DNA of 64,000 nt from Roseovarius sp. MMSF_3359. GTDB lineage: Bacteria > Pseudomonadota > Alphaproteobacteria > Rhodobacterales > Rhodobacteraceae. The notes beneath the pieces are model-generated. The model had not been told where the DNA came from. It ran no database searches and saw only the letters and a list, made by a program, of their open reading frames with translations. The stretch is taken from contig NZ_JASHJC010000001.1 in the NCBI RefSeq assembly GCF_030733385.1, positions 434,001-498,000 of the forward strand, read 5' to 3'. Positions 16,501 through 26,004 of this stretch are shown one piece after another. The first letter of the stretch is position 1; every line of letters starts with the position of its first letter. The translations under genes were made by a program, and so were the position numbers.

Positions 16501-16529
16501 AAAAACCCGCGCAGCCGGGGCCGCGCGGG
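16501..16529 (-). terminator. Rho-independent terminator of glyA
   Basis: Arms CCCGCGC (16506-16512) and GCGCGGG (16523-16529). On the minus strand the stem is followed by TTTTT. It lies 24 nt beyond the glyA stop codon. Confidence 0.88.
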
Positions 16530-16552
16530 TGTCTTTCGATCCTCAGGCCGGA

Positions 16553-17836
16553 TCAGAGGTTCGGGTAAAGCGGGAAGCGTGCGCACATCTCCGCCACTTC
16601 GCCACGGACCTTCTCCTCGACCGCGCCGTTGCCGTCGGGACCATTGGCGGCCAGACCGTCGACCACTTCAACGATCCAGTCGGCGATCTGACGGAACTCG
16701 GCTTCCTTGAAGCCGCGTGTCGTGCCTGCAGGAGTGCCGAGGCGAATGCCCGATGTCACGGTCGGCTTTTCCGGGTCAAACGGGATGCCGTTCTTGTTGG
16801 TGGTGATATGGGCGCGGCCCAGGGCGGCATCGGTGATGTTGCCGGTCACCTTCTTGGGGCGCAGATCGACCAGCATGACATGGGTGTCGGTGCCGCCGGT
16901 CACGATGTCGAGGCCGCCCTTGATCAGTTGATCGGCCAGAGCTTCGGCATTGGCGCGGACCTGCTTCATGTAGGTCTTGAATTCGGGGCGCAGTGCCTCG
17001 CCAAAGGCCACGGCCTTGGCGGCGATGACATGCATGAGCGGGCCGCCCTGAATGCCGGGGAAAATGGCCGAATTGACCTTCTTGGCGATAGTCTCATCAT
17101 TGGTCACGATCATCCCGCCGCGCGGGCCGCGCAGGGTCTTGTGGGTGGTCGTGGTTGCCACATGCGCGTGCGGGAAGGGTGAGGGATGCTCGCCCGCGGC
17201 AACGAGACCGGCAAAGTGGGCCATGTCAACATGCAGGTAGGCGCCAACGCTGTCGGCAATCTCACGCATCTTGGCAAAGTCGATCTGACGCGGGATGGCG
17301 GAGCCACCAGCGATGATCATCTTGGGCTGATGTTCGTTGGCCAGTTCCTGTACCTGGTCGTAGTCCAGCAGGTTATCCTGCTTGCGAACACCATATTGCA
17401 CGGCATTGAACCACTTGCCCGACTGGTTCGGTGCGGCGCCATGGGTCAGGTGACCGCCCGCGTCGAGGCTCATGCCCAAGATCGTGTCGCCGGGTTGCAG
17501 CAGCGCCTGGAACACACCCTGGTTGGCCTGGCTGCCGGAATTGGGCTGCACGTTGGCAAATTCGCACCCGAAAAGTTGCTTGGCACGGTCGATGGCCAGG
17601 TTTTCGGCGACGTCCACGTATTGGCACCCGCCATAATACCGACGCCCCGGATAGCCTTCGGCGTATTTGTTGGTCATCACGCTGCCCTGGGCTTCCATGA
17701 CAGCGGCGGACACGATGTTTTCGCTCGCGATCAGTTCGATCTCATCGCGCTGGCGGCCAAGCTCGTCGGTGATCGAGCCATAGAGTTCGGGGTCGCGCGA
17801 GGCGAGGGATTCAGTGAAAAATCCAGAATCAGACAT
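16553..17836 (-). CDS. glyA: Serine hydroxymethyltransferase
   Basis: A 427-residue PLP enzyme that interconverts serine and glycine with tetrahydrofolate. The family signature around the Schiff-base lysine is visible ([16 protein letters not shown]), as are [14 protein letters not shown] near the N-terminus and [13 protein letters not shown]. Length is normal. A TCGGAG ribosome binding site precedes the ATG. A perfect 14-bp palindrome lies about 36 nt upstream. GlyA feeds the C1 pool, which in roseobacters also receives methyl groups from betaine and DMSP demethylation. Monocistronic with its own terminator, divergent from nadK. Confidence 0.98.
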   Translation of the reverse strand: MSDSGFFTESLASRDPELYGSITDELGRQRDEIELIASENIVSAAVMEAQGSVMTNKYAEGYPGRRYYGGCQYVDVAENLAIDRAKQLFGCEFANVQPNSGSQANQGVFQALLQPGDTILGMSLDAGGHLTHGAAPNQSGKWFNAVQYGVRKQDNLLDYDQVQELANEHQPKMIIAGGSAIPRQIDFAKMREIADSVGAYLHVDMAHFAGLVAAGEHPSPFPHAHVATTTTHKTLRGPRGGMIVTNDETIAKKVNSAIFPGIQGGPLMHVIAAKAVAFGEALRPEFKTYMKQVRANAEALADQLIKGGLDIVTGGTDTHVMLVDLRPKKVTGNITDAALGRAHITTNKNGIPFDPEKPTVTSGIRLGTPAGTTRGFKEAEFRQIADWIVEVVDGLAANGPDGNGAVEEKVRGEVAEMCARFPLYPNL

Positions 17837-17871
17837 GGGCGTAAGCTCCGAAATGGGTTGCAGTTGCGGGA

Positions 17872-17885
17872 TTTCCTATAGGAAA
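17872..17885. promoter_or_regulatory. Perfect 14-bp palindrome upstream of glyA
   Basis: TTTCCTATAGGAAA is a perfect palindrome 36-49 nt before the glyA start, in the divergent glyA-nadK intergenic region. Its central TATA could overlap a -10 element. It has the form of a dimeric-repressor operator; the cognate protein is unknown. Confidence 0.5.
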
Positions 17886-18010
17886 CATGGTGAGGTTGTA
17901 AGTCTATAAAGCGACATTTCCACCCGCAGGTCCGTCAACACTGGTACAGCAGGGCAACTTGTGGTTCGATCGGAACCACTCGATGCGCTTTGGAAACAGG
18001 AACGCCCGAC

Positions 18011-18772
18011 ATGACCAGCAAGATCGCGTTTGTCGCAAGCGACGTTGCCTCAGCGCGCAAAGCGCATGACGTTTTGGCCAAACGATACGGTAATGTGCCC
18101 GAGGAAGAGGCCGAAGTGATCGTGGCGCTTGGCGGGGACGGCTTGATGCTGCAGACGCTGCACCGGACGCAAGGCCTGAACGCGCCGGTCTATGGCATGA
18201 ATCGCGGCACGGTTGGTTTCCTGATGAACACCTACAGCAAGGATGACCTGCCCGAGCGCCTGAATGCGGCGATCGAAGAGGTCATCAACCCGCTGGCGAT
18301 GACCGCAAAAAGCGTCGATGGCACGATGCACGAGGCGCTGGCGATCAACGAGGTGTCGCTGCTGCGCGGCGGACCGCAAGCGGCCAAGTTGCGGATCACC
18401 ATCGACGGGCATCTGCGTCTTGACGAGTTGGTCTGCGACGGGGCGCTCCTGGCGACACCGGCCGGATCGACCGCCTATAACTACAGCGCCCATGGCCCGA
18501 TCCTGCCGATCGGATCAGATGTCCTGGCCTTGACGGCGGTGGCGGCGTTCCGGCCCCGGCGGTGGCGCGGGGCGCTTTTGCCCAAGACGGCGACCGTGCG
18601 GTTTGACGTCATCAATCCCAAGAAACGGCCCGTGATGGCCGACGCGGACAGCCGGTCGGTCCGGCAGGTGCTTTGGGTCGAGATCAGATCCGAGCCGAGC
18701 ATCGCGCATCGGATCCTGTTCGACCCGGGCCACGGCCTGGAAGAGCGCCTTATCCGCGAGCAGTTCGTCTAA
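18011..18772 (+). CDS. nadK: NAD kinase
   Basis: A 253-residue ATP/polyphosphate-NAD kinase producing NADP. Visible: the catalytic GGDG motif in [15 protein letters not shown], the NE-S motif in [11 protein letters not shown], and the glycine-rich [18 protein letters not shown]. Alphaproteobacterial members are this short. The ATG at 18011 is favoured over 17990 because an AGGAA lies about 8 nt upstream and the [10 protein letters not shown] start fits the beta-strand of the fold. It stands alone, divergent from glyA. Confidence 0.95.
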   Translation: MTSKIAFVASDVASARKAHDVLAKRYGNVPEEEAEVIVALGGDGLMLQTLHRTQGLNAPVYGMNRGTVGFLMNTYSKDDLPERLNAAIEEVINPLAMTAKSVDGTMHEALAINEVSLLRGGPQAAKLRITIDGHLRLDELVCDGALLATPAGSTAYNYSAHGPILPIGSDVLALTAVAAFRPRRWRGALLPKTATVRFDVINPKKRPVMADADSRSVRQVLWVEIRSEPSIAHRILFDPGHGLEERLIREQFV

Positions 18773-18825
18773 GCCCGAAAAAACTTGATTTTTAAAGAAT
18801 CGTTTCAGGTCAAATGGATACGGTC

Positions 18826-18855
18826 TTGTTATCCAATAACAATCATTTGTTATTG
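18826..18855. repeat. Three alternating TTGTTAT/ATAACAA boxes
   Basis: TTGTTAT (18826-18832), AATAACAA (18835-18842) and TTGTTATT (18847-18854) alternate in orientation. The middle copy can pair with either the left copy (3-nt loop) or the right copy (4-nt loop), so two mutually exclusive hairpins are possible. They lie about 85-110 nt upstream of a small exported-peptide gene. They could be a cluster of operator half-sites or an attenuator. Confidence 0.45.
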
Positions 18856-18939
18856 CCTGTCTGTGGGCTTCGCAGGCAATTTGCCGCCACCCGATACGTG
18901 TTGAATAAAAGACTACGCATCAAAAAACTGGGTGGGGAA

Positions 18940-19116
18940 ATGCGCCGGAATAATAACGTGAAGGCCGTGATGTTATCAGTGCTGATTTTGGCAAGTTCGG
19001 TCGTCCCTTCTGATGCAAACCACAGCCATGGTATTGTGTTCGAGTTCCTACAGCGTACGGCTGCGAGTTTGTCCCAGAGTATCCTGCATGGGGTGCACGA
19101 CCTTTTCACGCCGTAG
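18940..19116 (+). CDS. Small exported peptide, 58 residues
   Basis: Starts MRRNNNVKAVMLSVLILASS, a clear signal peptide, with likely cleavage near SDA. A short mature part of about 35 residues contains two His near its start (NHSHGIVFEF) and ends HDLFTP. GTGGGGA immediately before the ATG serves as ribosome binding site. A strong terminator follows. I know no family for it. The upstream frame extension to 18814 runs through the inverted repeats and is not credible. Confidence 0.55.
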   Translation: MRRNNNVKAVMLSVLILASSVVPSDANHSHGIVFEFLQRTAASLSQSILHGVHDLFTP

Positions 19117-19143
19117 TCGCGTTTTCTAGTAGATCGGGCAGAT

Positions 19144-19177
19144 GCCCCCGCGCTTCCGTCAGGCGCGGGGGCTTTTT
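19144..19177 (+). terminator. Strong rho-independent terminator
   Basis: Perfect 10-bp arms GCCCCCGCGC (19144-19153) and GCGCGGGGGC (19163-19172), followed by TTTTT (19173-19177). It terminates the small exported-peptide transcript and insulates csbD. Confidence 0.93.
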
Positions 19178-19221
19178 CATTGCCCTGCCGCATATGCGCG
19201 GCCGCTGTCGGCATCTTTTGC

Positions 19222-19246
19222 GGAACAATCTGCGTTCTCCACCGTT
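19222..19246 (+). promoter_or_regulatory. EcfG (general stress sigma factor) type promoter of csbD
   Basis: GGAAC (19222-19226) and CGTT (19243-19246) are separated by 16 bp, matching the alphaproteobacterial EcfG consensus GGAAC-N16/17-CGTT. It lies about 75 nt upstream of csbD, a gene class commonly controlled by the general stress response. Confidence 0.7.
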
Positions 19247-19321
19247 GATTTGACACAAGCAAGCGCGGATGCCGGCCACCCCGTCAGCCGCGGTCATATG
19301 CAGAGAAAAGAGAGAGAGTTC

Positions 19322-19519
19322 ATGAATTGGGATACGATCGAAGGCAACTGGAAAGAATTCACCGGCGCGGCCAAGGCGAAGTGGGGCGAGCTGACCGATG
19401 ACGAAATACAGGAGGCCGAAGGAAACCGGGAACGGTTGGTCGGTTTGCTGCAACAGAAATACGGAATGGCCAAGGATGAAGCCGAACGCGAACTGGATTC
19501 GTTTGCGAAAACCTTCTGA
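19322..19519 (+). CDS. csbD: CsbD family stress protein
   Basis: A 65-residue hydrophilic, acidic protein with the CsbD hallmark MNWDTIEGNWKEFTGAAKAK, WGELTDDEIQEAEG, and a charged C-terminal helix. CsbD-like proteins accumulate under general stress; their molecular role is unknown. The ATG at 19322 fits the family length exactly; the upstream extension is rejected. An EcfG-type promoter precedes it and a terminator follows, so it is a single-gene stress unit. Confidence 0.93.
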   Translation: MNWDTIEGNWKEFTGAAKAKWGELTDDEIQEAEGNRERLVGLLQQKYGMAKDEAERELDSFAKTF

Positions 19520-19537
19520 GGCACCGGGTGTGGGGTC

Positions 19538-19568
19538 AGGGTGGCGCAGTCGATGCGCCACCCTTTTT
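19538..19568 (+). terminator. Rho-independent terminator of csbD
   Basis: Perfect 11-bp arms AGGGTGGCGCA (19538-19548) and TGCGCCACCCT (19554-19564), followed by TTTT. The minus-strand side has no T-run, so it serves csbD rather than prpE. Confidence 0.92.
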
Positions 19569-19576
19569 CCGTGTCT

Positions 19577-21469
19577 TTATGATTTCGCGTAGCCGATGCC
19601 CTGCAGCGCATCCCGGATCTCGTCCAGGATGACCGGGTCGTCAATCGTCGCCGGCATCTTGTAGTCCTTGCCATCCGCAATGCTGACCATCGTGCCGCGC
19701 AGGATCTTGCCGGAGCGTGTCTTGGGCAAACGGTCCACGACGACAGCAAGTTTGAAGGCTGCCACCGGGCCGATCTTTTCCCGCACCAGCTTGACACATT
19801 CGCGGGCAACATCCTCGTCACTGCTGGCCGAGCCCTTGTTGAGGCAGAGGAAACCCACCGGCAGTTGGCCTTTGAGCTGATCGCTCACACCGATCACCGC
19901 GCATTCTGCGACCTCCGGGTGGCCGGCCAATACTTCCTCCATCCCGCCAGTCGAAAGGCGATGGCCCGCGACGTTGATGACGTCATCGGTGCGCGCCATG
20001 ATATAGAGGTATCCGTCCTCGTCGATCATGCCCGCATCGCCGGTCTCGTAATAGCCGGGGAAAGTCTTGAGGTAGGATTTGCGGTACCGGTCCTCGGCAT
20101 TCCATAGCGTCGGCAGCGTCCCCGGGGGCAGGGGCAGTTTGACCGCGATTGCGCCCAATTCGTTTGGTCCGTTCGGGTGGCCGCCCTCATCCAGAATTTG
20201 CACGTCATAGCCCGGCATCGGCACGGTGGGTGAGCCGATCTTGACCGGCAGCGCCTCGATCCCCGCAGGGTTGCCGACAATGGTGTATCCGGTTTCGGTC
20301 TGCCACCAGTGGTCATAGACCGGCACCTGCATCGTGTCCTGCGCCCATTCGATCGTGTCCGGGTCGGCCCGTTCGCCCGCAAGGTAAAGCGCGCGCAGAC
20401 AGGAGATGTCGTAATCCTTTATGAGCTCCCCTTTCGGGTCATCCCGCTTGATCGCACGCAGGGCCGTGGGGGCGGTGAAAAAACTGCGCACGTTATGTTC
20501 GCTGATAACCCGCCAGAACGTCCCGGCATCGGGGGTGCCGATTGGCTTGCCCTCGAAGACGACGGTGGTGTTGCCATGGATGAGCGGCGCGTAGCAGATA
20601 TAGCTGTGTCCCACGACCCAACCCACATCGGACGCGGCCCAGAACACATCGCCGGGATCGGCCTGATAGATGTTCTTCATCGTCCAGTTCAGGGCCACTA
20701 GGTGGCCGCCCGTGGGACGCACAACGCCCTTGGGCGCGCCGGTCGTACCGGAGGTGTAGAGGATATAGACCGGGTGATTGCCCTCGACCGGGACGCAGTC
20801 GGCGGGGGTCACGCCCTCCTGCACTGCGTACCAGTCGTGATCGCGGCCCGGTGTCAGGTCGGCGCGGTGCTCGTCGCGTTGCAGGATGACGCAGAGATCC
20901 GGCTTGTGCGTGGCCATGTCGATCGCACCATCGAGCAGCGGCTTGTAATCGACGACCCGCCCCGGCTCCAGCCCGCAGGAGGCGGCGATGATCGCCTTGG
21001 GCTCAGCATCGTCGATCCGGACGGCCAGCTCATTGGCGGCAAACCCGCCGAAGACGACCGAATGGATCGCACCCAGCCGGGAACAGGCCAGCATCGCTTC
21101 CAGCGCCTGCGGCACCATCGGCATGTAGATGATGACGCGGTCGCCCTTTTCCACGCCTTTTTCGCGCAGCGCCCCGGCCAGCGATGCAACACGGGTCTGC
21201 AACTCGCCATAGCTGATCTTGTCTTTCTTGCCGGTGATCGGGCTGTCATAGATGATGGCGGTTTGATCGGCCTTGCCGGCCTCCACGTGACGGTCCACCG
21301 CGTTATAGCAGGTATTGACCACCCCATCGTTGAACCATTCGTAGAGCGGCGCATTGTCGTCAAACAGGGCCTTGGAAGGCTTTTGGATCCAGTCGATGGC
21401 TTCGGCCGCCTGCATCCAGAAACCTTCGGGATCCTTCTTCCATCCCTCATAGATGTCGCTGTAGGCCAT
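19577..21469 (-). CDS. prpE: Propionate-CoA ligase
   Basis: A 630-residue acetyl/propionyl-CoA synthetase-type AMP-forming enzyme. The ATP-binding loop YTSGTTGAPKG is at residues 238-248, WWQTETGY and GYYETGDAG follow, and the adenylation lysine is in KTRSGKILRG (Lys588). Its start, MAYSDIYEGWKKDPEGFW, and overall sequence match the roseobacter PrpE proteins that activate propionate and other short acids, including DMSP-derived acrylate/propionate. The ATG at 21469 has a perfect GAGGAGGAA ribosome binding site. The 234-base upstream gap carries repeated TTTGCAAA boxes. It is followed 8 nt later by the csbD terminator region on the other strand. Confidence 0.93.
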   Translation of the reverse strand: MAYSDIYEGWKKDPEGFWMQAAEAIDWIQKPSKALFDDNAPLYEWFNDGVVNTCYNAVDRHVEAGKADQTAIIYDSPITGKKDKISYGELQTRVASLAGALREKGVEKGDRVIIYMPMVPQALEAMLACSRLGAIHSVVFGGFAANELAVRIDDAEPKAIIAASCGLEPGRVVDYKPLLDGAIDMATHKPDLCVILQRDEHRADLTPGRDHDWYAVQEGVTPADCVPVEGNHPVYILYTSGTTGAPKGVVRPTGGHLVALNWTMKNIYQADPGDVFWAASDVGWVVGHSYICYAPLIHGNTTVVFEGKPIGTPDAGTFWRVISEHNVRSFFTAPTALRAIKRDDPKGELIKDYDISCLRALYLAGERADPDTIEWAQDTMQVPVYDHWWQTETGYTIVGNPAGIEALPVKIGSPTVPMPGYDVQILDEGGHPNGPNELGAIAVKLPLPPGTLPTLWNAEDRYRKSYLKTFPGYYETGDAGMIDEDGYLYIMARTDDVINVAGHRLSTGGMEEVLAGHPEVAECAVIGVSDQLKGQLPVGFLCLNKGSASSDEDVARECVKLVREKIGPVAAFKLAVVVDRLPKTRSGKILRGTMVSIADGKDYKMPATIDDPVILDEIRDALQGIGYAKS

Positions 21470-21566
21470 GATTTCCTCCTCCGGTAATACCATTGCATAC
21501 TGTTACGAGAAGACCGGGATGCGCGACAAGAAAGTTACCGTTAGCAGCGACCGTTTGGCGCAATAA

Positions 21567-21677
21567 TTTGCAAGGCGGAGAAAATAGACCTGAATATTTT
21601 TGCAAACCCCCGAATTTCAGGGGGATTTGCAGTTGGTGTCGCAGGTTTTTGCAAATTTGCTAACTCTTAGGTGCAAA
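21567..21677. promoter_or_regulatory. Cluster of TTTGCAAA-type boxes between prpE and maeB
   Basis: Boxes at 21567-21573 (TTTGCAA), 21599-21606 (TTTGCAAA), 21626-21632 (TTTGCAG), 21648-21655 (TTTGCAAA) with 21656-21663 (TTTGCTAA) directly abutting, and 21672-21677 (TGCAAA). TTTGCAAA is the half-site I associate with short-chain fatty acyl-CoA regulators (ScfR: RamB, PccR). A CCCCC (21607-21611)/GGGGG (21620-21624) hairpin sits between two boxes and may also be the maeB terminator. prpE is the only gene downstream of this region, so it is the likely target. Confidence 0.6.
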
Positions 21678-21703
21678 CCCAGTGCCAGAATCGCGCGCGC
21701 CCT

Positions 21704-23983
21704 TCAGCCGTAATGATCGACCGGCGTCCCGGCGATGGCCGCCATGTTGAGCAACCCGCGCGCGGTGATCGAAGGCGTCACGATATGCGCCCTGTTGCCC
21801 ATGCCCATCAGGATCGGACCAACCTCCAGCCCGCCGCCCTTCATCTTGAGGATGTTGCGCACGCCCGAGGCCGCGTCGGCGTTGGAAAAGATCAGGACAT
21901 TGGCCGCCCCTTCCATCCGGTTGTCGGGCAAAAGCCGCGCGCGCAACTCTTCGTCGAGCGCGGCATCGACATTCATTTCGCCCTCATAGCAGAAATCGCG
22001 GGGCTCACTGTCGAGCAACGCCAGTGTCGCGCGCAATCGCTTGCCCGAATCCTCGCCCTGGTTGCCAAACTGCGATTTTGAACAGAAGGCAATCTTGGGC
22101 TCGACACCGAAACGCCGCACATGACGGGCGGCCCCAATGGCAGCTTCGGTCAGGAACTCGGGGTCGGGGAAGGTTCGCACATGGGTGTCCGCGATAAAGA
22201 GCGGCCCGTCCTCGAGGATCATCATCGACAGCGCCCCCTGCGGATGCAGCTTCTCGTTGCCCAGGACCTGGTTCACGTAGTTCAGGTGCCAGCGGTATTC
22301 GCCGAACGTCCCGCAGATCAGGCTGTCGGCCTCGTTGCGGTGCACCATCACGGCGGCAATGGCGGTCGAGTTCGTGCGCATCACGGCCCGGGCCAGATCG
22401 GGTGTCACGCCGCGGCGCTTCATGATCTCGTGATAGCTGCCCCAATAGTCGCGATAGCGCGGGTCATCCTCGGGGTTGACGATGCTGAAGTCGCGCTCCG
22501 GCCGGATTTCGAGGCCCAGCCGCTCGCACCGCTGCTCGATCACCTTGGGCCGCCCGATCAGGATCGGTTGCTCGCTGGTCTCTTCGAGAATGGCCTGCGC
22601 CGCCCGCAAGACCCGCTCATCTTCGCCCTCGGCAAAGACGATGCGGCGGGCGACCTTTGCCGCGGCTTCGAAAACGGGGCGCATGAAAAGCGCGGATTTG
22701 TAGACCGAAGCGTCGAGTTTCTCTTTGTACGCCTCAAGATCTTCAAGCGGGCGGGTCGCCGCGCCAGTCTCCATCGCGGCTTTGGCCACGGCGGTCGACA
22801 CGATCCCCGACAGGCGCGGGTCAAAGGGTTTGGGGATCAGGTAATCCGCCCCGAAGGTCAGTTGCTCCCCCTGGTAGGCAGCGGCGGCCTCGGCACTTGT
22901 CGTCGCGCGGGCCAGCGCGGCGATGCCTTCGACGCAGGCGACCTGCATCTGGTCGTTGATCTGCGTCGCCCCGACATCAAGCGCGCCACGGAAGATGAAA
23001 GGGAAGCAGAGGACGTTGTTGACCTGGTTCGGAAAATCGCTGCGCCCGGTGGCGATGATCGCATCGGGGGCCACCTTGCGGGCCTCGTCGGGCATGATTT
23101 CGGGCGTGGGGTTGGCCAGCGCGAAGATGATCGGGCGATCGGCCATTTTGGCAACCATCTCGGGTTTGAGTACGTTGGGACCCGAGAGCCCGAGGAAGAG
23201 ATCGGCCCCCTCGATCACCTCATCCAGCGTGCGCATGTCGGTAGCTTGGGCAAACGCCTCCTTCTGCGGGTTCATGTCCTCGGTCCGGCCCTTGTAGACC
23301 AGCCCGTGAATGTCGCAGAGAAAGATGTTCTCGCGTTTGACGCCGAGTTTCAGAAGCATGTTGAGGCAGGCGATCCCGGCCGCGCCGCCCCCGGTCGAGG
23401 CGATCTTGATATCCTCGAACTTCTTGCCCGCAACGTGTAGCGCATTGTGGGCCGCGGCGCCAACGACAATGGCGGTGCCATGCTGATCGTCGTGGAACAC
23501 GGGGATGTTCATCCGTTCGCGGCAGAGCTTTTCGACGATGAAGCAATCGGGGGCCTTTATATCTTCGAGGTTGATCGCGCCAAAGGTCGGCTCCAGCGCG
23601 CAGACGATATCGGCCAGCTTTTCGGGATCATTTTCGTCCACCTCGATGTCGAAGCAGTCGATGCCCGCGAATTTCTTGAATAGAACCGCCTTACCCTCCA
23701 TCACCGGTTTGCTGGCCAGCGCACCGATATTGCCAAGGCCGAGGACGGCAGTACCGTTGCTCACGACGGCGACGAGATTGCTGCGCGCGGTGTACCGGCT
23801 GGCCTCCGCCGGATCGGCTTTGATCTCAAGACAGGCCTCGGCCACACCGGGGGAATAAGCCCGCGCCAGGTCGCGGCCGTTGGCGAGCGGCTTGGTCGCG
23901 CGTACTTCGAGTTTACCGGGTTTCGGAAATTCGTGATATTGCAGCGCCGCCTGACGCAAAGTCTTTTCCTGGCTGTCGTTCAT
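21704..23983 (-). CDS. maeB: NADP-dependent malic enzyme with phosphotransacetylase-like domain
   Basis: A 759-residue two-domain protein. Residues 1 to about 430 are the malic enzyme: [43 protein letters not shown], and a Rossmann segment with [12 protein letters not shown]. The remaining residues are a phosphotransacetylase-like domain ([17 protein letters not shown] and later motifs), usually regulatory and acetyl-CoA responsive in this family. It decarboxylates malate to pyruvate. The start has a GGGAGAG ribosome binding site. A perfect 18-bp palindrome lies 18 nt upstream of the start codon. Its neighbour prpE also handles C2/C3 metabolism, but the 234-base gap and regulatory boxes suggest separate promoters. 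Confidence 0.96.
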   Translation of the reverse strand: MNDSQEKTLRQAALQYHEFPKPGKLEVRATKPLANGRDLARAYSPGVAEACLEIKADPAEASRYTARSNLVAVVSNGTAVLGLGNIGALASKPVMEGKAVLFKKFAGIDCFDIEVDENDPEKLADIVCALEPTFGAINLEDIKAPDCFIVEKLCRERMNIPVFHDDQHGTAIVVGAAAHNALHVAGKKFEDIKIASTGGGAAGIACLNMLLKLGVKRENIFLCDIHGLVYKGRTEDMNPQKEAFAQATDMRTLDEVIEGADLFLGLSGPNVLKPEMVAKMADRPIIFALANPTPEIMPDEARKVAPDAIIATGRSDFPNQVNNVLCFPFIFRGALDVGATQINDQMQVACVEGIAALARATTSAEAAAAYQGEQLTFGADYLIPKPFDPRLSGIVSTAVAKAAMETGAATRPLEDLEAYKEKLDASVYKSALFMRPVFEAAAKVARRIVFAEGEDERVLRAAQAILEETSEQPILIGRPKVIEQRCERLGLEIRPERDFSIVNPEDDPRYRDYWGSYHEIMKRRGVTPDLARAVMRTNSTAIAAVMVHRNEADSLICGTFGEYRWHLNYVNQVLGNEKLHPQGALSMMILEDGPLFIADTHVRTFPDPEFLTEAAIGAARHVRRFGVEPKIAFCSKSQFGNQGEDSGKRLRATLALLDSEPRDFCYEGEMNVDAALDEELRARLLPDNRMEGAANVLIFSNADAASGVRNILKMKGGGLEVGPILMGMGNRAHIVTPSITARGLLNMAAIAGTPVDHYG

Positions 23984-24000
23984 ATCACTCTCCCGCTATT

Positions 24001-24018
24001 TAGTTTAATATTAAACTA
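24001..24018. promoter_or_regulatory. Perfect 18-bp palindrome upstream of maeB
   Basis: TAGTTTAATATTAAACTA is a perfect palindrome in a short AT-rich patch between the divergent maeB and upp genes, ending 18 nt before the maeB ATG. It has the form of a repressor operator. The regulator is not encoded next to it. Confidence 0.55.
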
Positions 24019-24220
24019 TATTGTTGGCCGTGCCTATGTCAGGTTTCGGCATGGTTTCAAGTCCAGATTGCAATGTGCAGGCTTGTCGCGCAATCACGAA
24101 TTGCCGAAGGGGCCGTATGGGCGGGGCCGCAGCGCGTTATCGAGCGGGTTGGGCATTGCTCTTCACGGGAGTTTCTGGGAAGACAGATACGCTGCCACGT
24201 ATCAAAAGACAGGAGAGTAC

Positions 24221-24853
24221 ATGACCCAGCACCTGACCGTCGTGAACCACCCGCTGATCCAGCACAAGCTGACCTTGATGCGTGAAAAAGACACGTCCAC
24301 CGCCGTGTTTCGCCAACTCCTGCGCGAGATCAGCCAGCTTCTGGCCTATGAGGTCACCGACCAGTTGCCGATGACCACGCGCCGGATCGAAACGCCTTTG
24401 CAGGAGATGGATGCCCCCGCGCTCGACGGGCGCAAACTGGCGCTGATTTCGATCCTGCGGGCGGGCAACGGTCTGCTTGACGGCATGTTGGAGCTGATCC
24501 CCTCGGCGCGGGTCGGTTTTGTCGGGCTCTACCGGGACGAAGAAACGCTGAAGCCGGTACAGTATTATTTCAAGGTGCCTGATCACATGGACGAGCGCCT
24601 CGTGATCGTAGTCGATCCGATGCTGGCCACCGGCAATTCCTCGGCGGCAGCGGTTGATCTGCTCAAGCAATCCGGCGCGAAGGATATCCGGTTCCTTTGT
24701 CTTCTGGCGGCGCCGGAAGGGGTAGCGCGGATGAAGGAAGCGCACCCCGATGTGCCGATTGTCACGGCCTCTCTGGATGAGAAATTGAACGAGGTGGGGT
24801 ATATCCTGCCGGGACTAGGTGATGCGGGTGACAGAATGTTTGGCACTAAATAA
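24221..24853 (+). CDS. upp: Uracil phosphoribosyltransferase
   Basis: A 210-residue type I phosphoribosyltransferase that salvages uracil to UMP. The PRPP loop is visible as [19 protein letters not shown], with [16 protein letters not shown] and a C-terminal [13 protein letters not shown] that binds uracil. The ATG at 24221 has an AGGAGAG ribosome binding site. The longer frame from 23933 covers the maeB-upp intergenic region and is rejected. The leader is about 200 nt with no recognised riboswitch. Monocistronic. Confidence 0.97.
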   Translation: MTQHLTVVNHPLIQHKLTLMREKDTSTAVFRQLLREISQLLAYEVTDQLPMTTRRIETPLQEMDAPALDGRKLALISILRAGNGLLDGMLELIPSARVGFVGLYRDEETLKPVQYYFKVPDHMDERLVIVVDPMLATGNSSAAAVDLLKQSGAKDIRFLCLLAAPEGVARMKEAHPDVPIVTASLDEKLNEVGYILPGLGDAGDRMFGTK

Positions 24854-24918
24854 GCCATAACTGTTTACTAAACGCCCAAAATGAGGCAACCTGCCCCGAA
24901 TTGTTGCCGGGGGGCAGA

Positions 24919-26004
24919 ATGAACCTATCGAGAGTGTTTGCGGCCGCTGCCATCGCCGCATCCTTCAGCCTGAACAACGCACAGGCGCAATCGCTGAACA
25001 ACGGGTTGGTGCCGGCGGAGTTTCCGCCCGCCTCGTACAAAGGTCGGCAATATGTCGACAGCCAGGGGTGTGTGTTCATCCGGGCGGGCATTGACGGCAA
25101 CGTCACCTGGGTCCCGCGTGTCACCCGCAACCGAAAGGTCATCTGCGGGTATCAGCCAACTTTCGCCAGCAAAGCAGCCTCGCCCAAGGTGACGGCCACC
25201 GCAGAACCGGCTCCGGCGGCAGTTCGTAAACAAGCCCAAAAGCAACCTGCTACGCGCAAAACAGCGACCGTGCAGCAACCGGTGATCCCCGCCAACGAGG
25301 GGCGCGCCGCGGCCTGTCGCGGCGGCAATGCCGTGTCGCAGCAATATGTTGGGCGGGTCGGGGACAATGTCCGCTGCGGACCGCAAACCGGGCAGTTTAC
25401 CACCCGCGTCCGGCGGGACAATGACCGGGGCGCGTCGGTCAATGTCTACCGGCAGGCGCGGACCGAGCCGGTGCGCATGGTGCCGCGCCATGTCTATGAG
25501 AACCAGCAGATCAATGGTCCGGCGATCGTCGTGCCGAAGGGGTACAAACCCGCATGGGATGATGACAGGCTGAACCCCAAGCGCGCGCATCAGACCCTGG
25601 CCGGCAAGGCGCAGATGGATCAGATCTGGAGCGAAACCCTGCCGCGCAGGCTGATTACACGGGATGACAGGCGCGCGGTGGCGTATGAACCGACGGAATA
25701 TGTTCCCGTGGGCAATAGCCAGTCGACCACCACGCTGTCGACACGCTCGACCTCGGTCAAGGCGCCACGCAAGGCCAGCCACAGATATGTTCAGGCGGGC
25801 CTGTTCCAGTCCGATACCAGCGCGCGCAAAGCCGCCAAGCGCCTTGCCAAGTCCGGGCTTCCGGTCCGCATCGGCAAGGTGGTGCATAAGGGGGTGTCCT
25901 ATCCGGCGGTGTTCGCCGGGCCATTCCAAACCCAGGCACAGCTTGACGGGGCGTATGATCGGGTAATCGCGTCGGGCTATCGCAACGCGCGTTTGCGGAA
26001 GTAA
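24919..26004 (+). CDS. Exported SPOR-domain protein
   Basis: A 361-residue protein with a signal peptide (MNLSRVFAAAAIAASFSLNN, cleavage near AQA). An N-terminal globular part has several Cys and the sequence GRQYVDSQGCVFIRAG. A long basic, low-complexity linker rich in Lys/Ala/Thr follows, and then a C-terminal SPOR domain of about 75 residues (RYVQAGLFQSDTSARKAAKR through GPFQTQAQLDGAYDRV). SPOR domains bind denuded septal peptidoglycan, so a cell-division or envelope-remodelling role in the periplasm is likely. The ATG at 24919 has a GGGGGG ribosome binding site. Confidence 0.88.
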   Translation: MNLSRVFAAAAIAASFSLNNAQAQSLNNGLVPAEFPPASYKGRQYVDSQGCVFIRAGIDGNVTWVPRVTRNRKVICGYQPTFASKAASPKVTATAEPAPAAVRKQAQKQPATRKTATVQQPVIPANEGRAAACRGGNAVSQQYVGRVGDNVRCGPQTGQFTTRVRRDNDRGASVNVYRQARTEPVRMVPRHVYENQQINGPAIVVPKGYKPAWDDDRLNPKRAHQTLAGKAQMDQIWSETLPRRLITRDDRRAVAYEPTEYVPVGNSQSTTTLSTRSTSVKAPRKASHRYVQAGLFQSDTSARKAAKRLAKSGLPVRIGKVVHKGVSYPAVFAGPFQTQAQLDGAYDRVIASGYRNARLRK

